Assembly: GCA_029939635.1 (NCBI GenBank)
Contig: JAOZSN010000099.1
Span: forward strand, 1 to 11,104
Reading direction: 5' to 3'
Length of the DNA: 11,104 bases
Source of the DNA: Deltaproteobacteria bacterium
Lineage (GTDB): Bacteria > Desulfobacterota > Desulfobulbia > Desulfobulbales > SURF-16
Shown: positions 1 to 7,000 of the stretch, one piece after another
Position numbering within the stretch: position 1 is the stretch's first letter
How the letters are laid out: the number at the start of each line of letters is the position of its first letter
Program-made: the position numbers and the translations under genes
The notes under the pieces: generated by a model
What the model was told of the DNA's origin: nothing
Seen by the model: the letters and a program-made list of their open reading frames with translations, nothing else
Databases searched by the model: none

Positions 1-121
1 TTTTTCCAGCACCATTAGGGCCAACTAGCCCTGTCCGCACCCCTGGCAAAATCTGAAAGCTGGCATTAGTAAAGAGAATCTGCTGACCATGCTGCTTGCT
101 GATATTTGTAAGGTGAATCAT
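1..121 (-). CDS. ABC-F type ATP-binding protein, N-terminal fragment (cut by window edge)
   Basis: The first 40 codons of a gene that continues past the left edge. The ATG is at 121-119. The product begins MIHLTNISKQHGQQILF and reaches a Walker A motif, GLVGPNGAGK, at residues 31-40. The short stretch before Walker A, with an aromatic residue expected to stack on the base and no transmembrane segment, is typical of soluble ABC-F proteins (Uup/EttA/YbiT group). These carry two ATPase domains and act on the ribosome. The second domain and the inter-domain linker lie outside the window, so a transporter ATPase cannot be formally excluded, but the 'ISKQ-G-Q-LF-NASFQI-PG-R-GLVGPNGAGK' pattern favours ABC-F. 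Only a weak Shine-Dalgarno is visible. It is divergent from the remnant at 283-511. Confidence 0.82.
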   Translation of the reverse strand, partial: MIHLTNISKQHGQQILFTNASFQILPGVRTGLVGPNGAGK

Positions 122-282
122 GGGTACGCTCTGGAAAAATGGTGATGCATATTGCATAGTGAAGAAGATATGGAGTAATAACCATTAGCATACTGGTTAC
201 ATTGCTTCCTGCTGGCACATCTGTAGGTATGAAAAAAAGAGTTTCTAGCATGCCCTTTTACCTACTGCAAGGCTATTTACCC

Positions 283-511
283 ATGAAAAAAATATTAGCA
301 CCTCTGCTCATCTGCCCAACCTGTCTTCCTGATGAAAACCCACTGCAGATAACAACCGTTGTCCATCAAGGTTCGATCCGCATTGCCTGGGGCTGGGGAG
401 ATTACAAGCCAGAATGTAATCTCTGGCACCTTAACCGATAATGATAGAAGAAATCCCATCACCGGCACACCGTCTCAACGTATCTTTATGTATCGGGTGA
501 GCAAAGCCTGA
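283..511 (+). pseudogene. Decayed Trm112-like zinc-ribbon protein gene
   Basis: The ATG at 283 follows an AAGG-type ribosome site and encodes MKKILAPLLICPTCLPDENP. This is the characteristic opening of Trm112-like small zinc-ribbon proteins or of the N-terminus of methyltransferases that carry that domain (a CPxC pair, then 'LPDE-PL'). The frame then drifts into unrelated sequence and stops at 441. In the +1 frame from about 397 to the TGA at 509-511, the match resumes with VISGTLTDNDRRNPITGTP. Functional relatives usually have a second Cys pair here (SGTLTC-xx-C...PI-DG). The second Cys pair is gone, so this looks like a frameshifted, degraded copy rather than a working gene. The leftward extension of the frame (ATG at 202) adds nothing recognisable. 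Recognition rests on motif memory, not on an alignment. Confidence 0.5.
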
Positions 512-514
512 GCT

Positions 515-907
515 TTAAAGCAGGGCTGGGAAAAATTTTGCCAGCATGGTCAAACCCTGTTCACCTGCCATAACCTTATGCATTGTCCCTTGAGGGATAA
601 CGGCAGTTATTCCCACAGAGTAGGCACGACTTACATCAAGGAGTTGGCAAACACCCTCCCCTTCAATAATTTCATGTAATTCCATCTGCTTATCATGGCA
701 ATGGCTATCAAGAAAACAATGGGGCTTAATTTTAACCAAATGAGAGCTGAACAGGCCATTGCTTTGCGCCCCTTGGATCAGATGTTTCAAAAAAACACCT
801 GCAAAGACAGGATGTTCTTGCCAGTCTATATCTCCACTATTTTCTGAATGATCAGGATAGTAAATGGTGCCGTCGGCAATATCTGCTGAGATGGGTTGTG
901 TTGTCAT
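515..907 (-). CDS. Small single-domain cupin protein
   Basis: A 130-residue cytoplasmic protein with a single conserved beta-barrel (cupin_2-like) domain. Motif 1 is visible as H69-x-H71-(4)-E76-(6)-G83, the usual metal-binding pattern. Motif 2 is P105-x-G107-xx-H110, the fourth ligand. All four expected ligands (two His, Glu, His) are present, so a metal site is likely, but the substrate cannot be read from the sequence. The start was set at ATG 907 rather than at the longer reading (952), because AGAGGA sits about seven bases before 907 and the cupin family does not need the extra 15 residues. The gene lies 63 bp downstream of the membrane protein gene on the same strand and may be its last operon partner. 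Sugar-binding, dioxygenase-like or sensing roles are all possible. Confidence 0.85.
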   Translation of the reverse strand: MTTQPISADIADGTIYYPDHSENSGDIDWQEHPVFAGVFLKHLIQGAQSNGLFSSHLVKIKPHCFLDSHCHDKQMELHEIIEGEGVCQLLDVSRAYSVGITAVIPQGTMHKVMAGEQGLTMLAKFFPALL

Positions 908-970
908 AATTGATTTTCCTCTGTTAATTCTCCCAAAAGTAGCTGGATACATCTTCCATGTCCATGCTCA

Positions 971-1915
971 TTAAGCTAACGTAAAATAATTAAGGTAAAG
1001 TAACAGGCCCAGCATGAACACGGAAAAACCAGCCAATAGCTGCCATTCTTTTTTCTGCAACTGCCTGCTTTCCGGCTTTTTTACAAACATGTAAAGGAGA
1101 AAGAAACCCACCACCAAGGGCAGAGCAGGTAGAGAGATATGAGCCAGTCGAGCCAACAGTACCGAGACAATGAGACCCAAGGCACCAACAGGTAGGTATA
1201 AGGCTAGGCGCTTTTTTCTGTATAACTGCCCGGTATGATTAGGAAAAAGATTATCATTAAAGTTCAGTTTTGTCACTGTTGCTGATAAAAAGGCGACAAT
1301 GATCACATCTGACACACCAAACACCGGCATCAAGGTTGCAAGGCCTGGTACCGCAACTTTCACCAGAAAGAAATCAATCAACGGTGCTGGGCCCTGCATG
1401 CCACAGCTATAGTAGACATCAATCTTCTCAGCAAAGCCCTTGGTTGGCCCTGCTAGAACACTGAACAGGTCGCTGCACACCATGACAGCACAGAGAGGAA
1501 TTAGTTCTGCGGCCCGTTGCACAGGCATTGTCATCCAACTGGCCAGCAGGCAGGCAAAAAATATCAAGTTGGCTGTGAGCAGGGAAAGAAGAAGCACATG
1601 ACATGGCCCAATAATGGTCTCAAGATAATAGAGAATAGTGTGCAGAGCCACGGTGGCCAGCAGGAGCAGGAGACGATAGCGCAGATTTTCCGCCAACCAC
1701 TCCTGCAAATCATTGAGAAAAAGGAGAATACATAGACAGGCAAGCAAGACAAAGAACAGCAGGGAAAATAAAGCCATGGCCTGCATGCCCAACCTGTTAA
1801 GCTCTATAAAGAAACCTAGCTTCCACATCAGCCAAGAGCAAAAGGGCCAACCAAGATAGATGGCCATAATGGGCACGAGTTGTGGAGCTATATAAGATCT
1901 ATACTCAATTTTCAC
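971..1915 (-). CDS. Nine-helix membrane protein with presenilin/SPP-like aspartyl-protease motif layout
   Basis: A 314-residue integral membrane protein with about nine hydrophobic segments (roughly 11-31, 43-67, 81-103, 106-130, 135-157, 190-214, 237-257, 262-278, 291-311) and no signal peptide. One helix carries D149 (VCSDLFSVLAGP). The next carries D203 in FGVSDVIIVAFL. A PAL triplet follows at 263-265 (LPALPLV). Family A22 (GxGD) intramembrane aspartyl proteases need one Asp in each of two neighbouring helices, with GxGD at the second, and a PAL motif 50-60 residues later; spacing here is 54 and 60 residues. Deviations are SD instead of YD at the first site and GVSD instead of GxGD at the second. 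Membership is therefore an inference, and loss of activity is possible. Start is GTG at 1915, lacking its own Shine-Dalgarno (see 1912-1929). Confidence 0.8.
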   Translation of the reverse strand: MKIEYRSYIAPQLVPIMAIYLGWPFCSWLMWKLGFFIELNRLGMQAMALFSLLFFVLLACLCILLFLNDLQEWLAENLRYRLLLLLATVALHTILYYLETIIGPCHVLLLSLLTANLIFFACLLASWMTMPVQRAAELIPLCAVMVCSDLFSVLAGPTKGFAEKIDVYYSCGMQGPAPLIDFFLVKVAVPGLATLMPVFGVSDVIIVAFLSATVTKLNFNDNLFPNHTGQLYRKKRLALYLPVGALGLIVSVLLARLAHISLPALPLVVGFFLLYMFVKKPESRQLQKKEWQLLAGFSVFMLGLLLYLNYFTLA

Positions 1916-1929
1916 AATGCGACTCTCAT
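1912..1929 (-). promoter_or_regulatory. Five-codon leader ORF coupled to the membrane-protein start
   Basis: ATG at 1929-1927 opens a tiny frame (MRVAL, then TGA at 1914-1912) whose stop overlaps the GTG start of the membrane protein gene (GTGA). The only good ribosome site in the region, AAGGGAGAG at 1938-1945, is spaced for the tiny frame (about 9 bases) and is too far (about 23 bases) from the GTG. Ribosomes may therefore reach the membrane protein by translational coupling. The pattern is seen directly; the function is inference. Confidence 0.3.
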
Positions 1930-1958
1930 AGACAGGCTCTCCCTTAAGGTCAAATAAA

Positions 1959-2264
1959 CTACAGCAATCTACGGGTTTTTCCTTGTACCCCTAAATGCCT
2001 TTTTCGTTCATGGGTAAACTTCCACCACGGGGTAGGATCACCTCCATCCATAAAATGAACAACTGCCATGAAGACATCAATTACACAGGGATCATGCCTC
2101 TTTTCTGTTAGACGACATAATTCATTGTAGAGAAGAAAAGGATCCTTGCCTATAAGATCTTGAGGGTGGACGATACCCACCAGGTGAAGGGCGTGGGCCA
2201 TAGTCTTACCAATATTGGGCAGATCCTCCAATCGTGCGACTGTTTTCCTCTCTGGATTTTTCAT
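1959..2264 (-). CDS. Cdd1-family (pathogenicity-locus) helix-hairpin-helix protein
   Basis: A 101-residue protein matching the small Cdd1 family (Pfam 'Pathogenicity locus'). Residues 12-31 (LEDLPNIGKTMAHALHLVGI) form a helix-hairpin-helix of the kind that contacts DNA backbone. They are followed by DPFLLYNELCR (41-51) and the family signature HDPCVIDVFMAVVHFM (57-72), then a PWW near residues 78-82. The length is normal for the family. Its biochemical role is not established; DNA binding is inferred from the HhH fold. The gene ends 43 bp before the membrane-protein start on the same strand and may lead a three-gene transcript. No strong ribosome site precedes the ATG at 2264; the upstream bases are mostly A. 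Confidence 0.87.
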   Translation of the reverse strand: MKNPERKTVARLEDLPNIGKTMAHALHLVGIVHPQDLIGKDPFLLYNELCRLTEKRHDPCVIDVFMAVVHFMDGGDPTPWWKFTHERKRHLGVQGKTRRLL

Positions 2265-2447
2265 TGATTTTTGATTCTTTTTGATTGATAGGCCATAGAA
2301 AAAATTGAGATATCAAAAAAAGCTACTCCCCTGATTGACCCAATATTTGTACCTTGAGTTAAAGAGTGCTAAAATGTTGATATTAATCGTCTTGGGTTCA
2401 CCGAGATTAAGAGTAGCAAAATAGCCATATAATTCAAGGTATCTTGA

Positions 2448-3431
2448 ACAATAACCATTGAAGCCGATGAAACCGTAGAAGAGGTTTATCAACGCCTGGC
2501 TCATGTATTCAAAGAACACCTGAGGCTGGCCAGTTTTGTCATCTGGGAGGTTGTAGAAAAGGATGATACCATTGAGCCAGTCTATACCTGGCCTCTTGAA
2601 ATAGAAACAGAGACCTGCGTCATGATGAGCAGCTCCCGCCTCTGTCGAGCCAAGCGCACAGGAGAGGTAATCTCATCCAGCGGCTATCCAGGCATCTGCC
2701 CTGTTTTCCCCATGGCAGATGCCATGACCCATACCTGTGTACCAATGATAGCCAGCGGTAAGGTTCTAGGAGTTGTCCAATTCCTCTCCCTCTTTATTGA
2801 TAGTCCTGAAAGGGTAGAGGCGCTACGCGTTACTCTGCACCAGGCAGGCCAATACCTGCAAGAGGCATTACCGGTACTTCACGCCAAGCGCTTAGCAAGC
2901 AATCTCCAAGAAATAACTCGGGACTCCTTAACCGGCCTCGCCAATCGCCGTTTTCTTGAAAACAATATCAACCCCCTTATTGCCGGGCTCAATCGTCGAC
3001 AATCGAAGATGGGCATTCTCATGTGTGATATGGACTTCTTCAAGAAGGTAAACGACAAACACGGCCACGATGTAGGGGATCAAGTATTAAAGACCCTGGC
3101 CATGATCATGCAAAACAATGTTCGAGCCTCATACATCACCATTCGCTATGGCGGAGAAGAATTTTTTATTTTACTGACAGATTGCGATGCAGATAAGGTG
3201 ATGGAGGTAGCTGAAGAATTACGCTTTGCTGTGGAGGAACAGGTATTCAGGGCAGAAAACATAAGCCTACAAAAAACAATCAGTATAGGAGATAGTCTTT
3301 ATCCTGATGACACGGATGCCTTTTGGAAATGTGTTAAATTTGCTGATATTGCCCTCTATCATGCCAAGGATACAGGCAGAAATAAGGCCATTCGTTTTGA
3401 ACCAGAGATGTGGCAATCTGACCGCTATTAG
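2448..3431 (+). pseudogene. GAF-GGDEF diguanylate cyclase gene lacking its N-terminus
   Basis: Coding similarity clearly begins upstream of the first ATG (2622). The same frame is open from 2448 and reads TITIEADETVEEVYQRLAHV and onward through the first half of a GAF domain. This frame has no ATG, GTG or TTG before 2622, and TGA at 2445 precedes it, with more in-frame stops further left. A start at 2622 would cut the GAF domain in two. The C-terminal part is a full GGDEF domain: RDSLTGLANRRF, the metal-binding D in LMCDMDFFKKVND, then GGEEF, and the family's closing motifs up to KDTGRNKAIRFEP. The inhibitory RxxD site is absent (RASY in its place). The catalytic domain could still make cyclic di-GMP if expressed. 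It is probably a 5'-truncated or decayed gene. Confidence 0.72.
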
Positions 3432-3496
3432 CGGCAAAGAGAACTGGGGATTGAAGATGCTATCTGCTTATCAAGATAACCTTTTGAAATGGTCTT

Positions 3497-3982
3497 TCAA
3501 CTTTTAATCCCAAATCTATTATCAGACCGTTTTTTGCAAATTTCATCATCACTGACTTGTAGCCAACCAGAGGTGCTCTCTTTCACAGCGTCAAACTGTG
3601 TTATATATGGTTTGATATCTAATAATGGCGTCCCATCCAGTATGTCAATGCCCTCTACAACAACTTTATTTCCTTCGACACTTTTTAGTCTAACAACAGA
3701 TATCCCAATATGATTGGGCCGTAGCGGTGAACGTGTAGAAAACACCCCTCTTTTTTGATTGTCCATAAATGGTGTTACCATAAGTTCTGTTCGTTTAGCT
3801 TCATGGAAGCTATATAAAATGTAAATATGGCTAAATCCGTCAATATCTTGAAGTCCGCTACTATATTTTTCATCAACTAAGATATACCCCTCAACCTCTG
3901 AGGCTCCTTTTGGCTGGATAGGCATATCTTCAATTGAGTGATGAGGCGAATGGATTATTCCTATTGATTTGATATCATGCAT
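3497..3982 (-). CDS. trmO: tRNA m6t6A37 methyltransferase, short TrmO/TsaA (UPF0066) form
   Basis: A 161-residue protein of the TsaA/TrmO beta-barrel family, which uses S-adenosylmethionine to N6-methylate threonylcarbamoyl-adenosine 37 of certain tRNAs. Visible signatures are DGFSHIYILYSFHEA (48-62), GVFSTRSPLRPNHIG (79-93, the family hallmark, with His where most members have Pro) and DGTPLLDIKPY (116-126). The Escherichia coli enzyme is about 235 residues; this is the single-domain short form, in which the C-terminal domain is absent. Some short homologues serve other methyl-transfer roles, so the tRNA target is by family. It converges with the GGDEF remnant (stops 65 bp apart) and has its own promoter candidate close upstream. 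No good Shine-Dalgarno is visible before ATG 3982. Confidence 0.88.
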   Translation of the reverse strand: MHDIKSIGIIHSPHHSIEDMPIQPKGASEVEGYILVDEKYSSGLQDIDGFSHIYILYSFHEAKRTELMVTPFMDNQKRGVFSTRSPLRPNHIGISVVRLKSVEGNKVVVEGIDILDGTPLLDIKPYITQFDAVKESTSGWLQVSDDEICKKRSDNRFGIKS

Positions 3983-3992
3983 TATAAGAAGC

Positions 3993-4021
3993 TCTATAAA
4001 GGGTATTGTGATTACTGTAAA
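3993..4021 (-). promoter_or_regulatory. Candidate promoter of trmO
   Basis: On the minus strand TTTACA (4021-4016) and TATAGA (3998-3993) are separated by 17 bases, a good sigma-70 arrangement (5/6 and 4/6 matches). The -10 box ends only 10 bases before the trmO ATG, so transcription would start just a few bases before the start codon. This fits the absence of a clear ribosome site. Not tested. Confidence 0.4.
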
Positions 4022-4046
4022 ATAACCATTTTAGAAAATATGCCAT

Positions 4047-4069
4047 GAGCTAAGACCGCCTGTTAGCTC
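4047..4069. repeat. Inverted repeat after the giant membrane-protein gene
   Basis: Perfect 7-base arms GAGCTAA and TTAGCTC with a 9-base loop, located 28 bp past the stop of the 4097-8302 gene and just upstream of the trmO promoter candidate. No T run follows on either strand, so it is not a classical intrinsic terminator. It could be an RNA 3'-end hairpin or a protein site. Confidence 0.4.
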
Positions 4070-4096
4070 CACTGGGGACATTTAAAAACGTAAGGG

Positions 4097-7000
4097 TTAT
4101 TCTTCCTCTTTCTTGTCTACCTCAAACTCTGGAGTCGTATCCTTCTTTTTTTTCCAGCCAAAGCCAGATTTTTTTGTAGCTTGGCCTTTTTCCCAGATAC
4201 AACCAACAGCAAAAGATTCTTGCCAGCCCCACCGTAACCATTTCAGCAGACTAAAACTCAACCATAATGCCCAGGTTAACATGATAGCCCTATAGACGAA
4301 CAGGGGGACAGAAATGATGAATGGCTGAGGGAGAATGGAACCGGCAACACGATCCTGATACCACTTAAGGGCATAGTTGGAGGAATTATTACCCTCAATT
4401 ATCATGTCTGGGTGACCAAGCAGCCCCACCTGAATTGCATAGAGCAAACAAAAAAAGCTGATAAAAGAAAAACAGATGATGGTCAGCTGAACAAGGTTAA
4501 AATATTTTTTTCCTTCAATTTTCCCATGAAATTTCTTTTTAAAGCCCAACATCAGGAACCAACAAACTATTATGCCGTTTGCCAGCAATCCTGCCTGGCT
4601 TAAACCAAGACCTAATATTAACCAATGATACCAGCGCAGGGGCAAAAAGGAGATAAAACCTAAGAGGATTGCTCCTACGATAATGATAAAAAGTTCACTA
4701 TAAAACAAAATTGCCGGTCCCACAGCCGGGCCTTTAATCAACCAAATCCATCTGTTACCGAAATTGACCTCCATGGAACTGTTGACGCTGTCCATCCCCA
4801 AATCTATCTCAGGCACCGAAAACACCACGCTTATATTTTGCGGCATACGCCAGTTAATAGTAACAGCTTGCTCTCCCGGAGACACTGGGATTGTCACACC
4901 ACGTTTATCTTGGTGAATAGGCTGTTCTGAACCGTTTAATATGACCTTTTGAACCTCGGCTCCTTCTGGCAGGTGAATTGTATGCGTATCACCCCTGGTT
5001 GATCTTAACACAAAGGTTAAATCGTAGTCTGTAGCCCTTAAGCCTGGAGAAATGACAACATTGCTTGATTCAATGGTTTTTGTTGGCCCTTCAACACCTT
5101 TTGGTTTGGTTATATTCAGAGTTACGCTTTCGGCTGGCCATGGATACCATTGCGGTTGCCAAAGCCCTGAAGTTGTCTGTTGTTTGACTAGAGGAATACC
5201 TGCGATATCAATATGCCACATAGGACCGGCATCAAGTGTCCACACCTCAGTAAAATCTTGAGATGTAAAAGCAGTAAGGCTTATTTGTGCTGATTTCATG
5301 AGAACAGATTCCCACGTTTTTCTATTTTCCTGCGCTCCCAGTTGCAGTTGCACCTTGTTTTCTTTTACAGCTATTCTGCTAACCACCGATTCACCTTGTA
5401 AAACAGGCACCTTGATGAGTATGGGAGAGCCTGGAGGAGAAAGTCTGGTCGCAACGGTTGTAATCTTCCACTCAATACCTAAATGCAAGATTCGCTCAAT
5501 CTGAACGAGGGGCGGCAAAGTTCCCATTTCCAAGATTTCTTTTTTGGGTTTTGTCTTATCCTTATTGATCCTCTGAAAACCTAATTGAGAGCCTGGGGTA
5601 CCATTAGAATCAATGCCTTGGATCTCCCATTCCTCAGATTTTAAAAAATTGATTTTATGTGGAGTTGTGACAGGGAAAGATAGTTGAATTGATTGCCGAA
5701 AGAGAGGCCCGGTCATAACAACATGACTTTCACCCGGCTTCACTAATGCCCACGTATTACCTTTCTCCCCCTTGAACAGGGAACCATTATTGTTATCCAC
5801 CGTGATTTTAGTGAAATTCCAATTTGAGCTTTTAGGGAGAGCAACAGCAATTTGGCTATCAGCCAAGATCGTCATATCCAGACGAAGAATGCCATTTTTA
5901 ATCTCTATGTTTATAACCGGCATATCCAGACAGTGATTTCCACATTCATCAGGTTTATTCATATCAGAAACCAGTTTTGTCTTTAAAGACTTTAACATGG
6001 CCTGATCAGGAATTGAGCCTTCATGTGCCCTAACAGGACTAGAGGTAAAAGTACCAGCACATAAAATGAGGAGCGCAATGAGTGAAAAACTAAATCGTTT
6101 TAAAAAATTCCCTTTTTTGAATTCCCCCAATTCATCTGCACAAAAAACAATTGTTAATCCCACAAGCAGGCCACTGACCAAAAATGCTAAAAATAAACTC
6201 ATTAGTGGGGTCAGGAAGTACAAATTAATTTTTTGAGTAGATTCCACCGGGCCATTCCAGGTTAAGTGTATCCTATTCCAATTCCAAACAGGCAACCCAG
6301 GACCACTCTGAACCTTTGCGGCAGGATCATAGGTATTTTGCGGGGCATAATGCCGTTCAGGATAGCGAGCCATAGAAGAAACAATACTCTTTGATGCTAA
6401 TTTGGCTTTGCCAATTCCTCTAGCCGTACCATCAATAATAGTATCATCGTCAGCCATTTTTTTGCTCTCAAGAAGCTTAGCACTACCCCATAATTCACCT
6501 TTGACACTTTTTTCTGCTGTCTGCGATGAAAACCCACCTGTATTTTGCTGGTAGGTGTGATATTGCCCCTTCTCAAGTTGAGGATATAGCCCGTATCTAA
6601 TCTCATTGGTAATGAATGGTATCAGCATTAAGACCAAAAAAACTAAAAGTAGACATTTAGTGATTCTAATTCGCCGGGCATGAACGTTATCAGGGATAAC
6701 CTTGAGGATTGCCAGGCAAAGAAGTAATGACAGCCAGATATAACGAGGCGCATTGGGTTCATGATAGGTCAGAACCAGTGTTACAAATCCTAATATGCCA
6801 GATTTAACCCCAATGAGCTTCCAAATGGATAATGAGATAATCAGCACTATAAAAATATCAAACAATGTCCATTTAGAAACCCAGGAGTTAGCCGAATCAA
6901 TCCCTGACTGATGAAGTAATTTCCAACCTGGAGGGAGGTTAAGCTGAGCCGACACTTTCTTCATGTCGTGATCCCAACCAACGGCTAATAAGTCGCTTAT

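Noticed and set aside
515..952. Longer 145-residue version of the cupin starting at 952
   Set aside because: The ATG at 907 has a good AGAGGA site and the extra 15 residues (MYPATFGRINRGKSI) do not resemble the family's N-terminus.
2313..2519. Minus-strand 68-codon frame beginning MFFEYMSQALINLF
   Set aside because: It overlaps the antisense of the GAF coding region, which is real on the plus strand, has no ribosome site, and shows no recognisable domain.
4047..4069. Intrinsic terminator for the giant membrane-protein gene
   Set aside because: The hairpin is good but no T run follows on the minus strand, so it was kept only as an inverted repeat.
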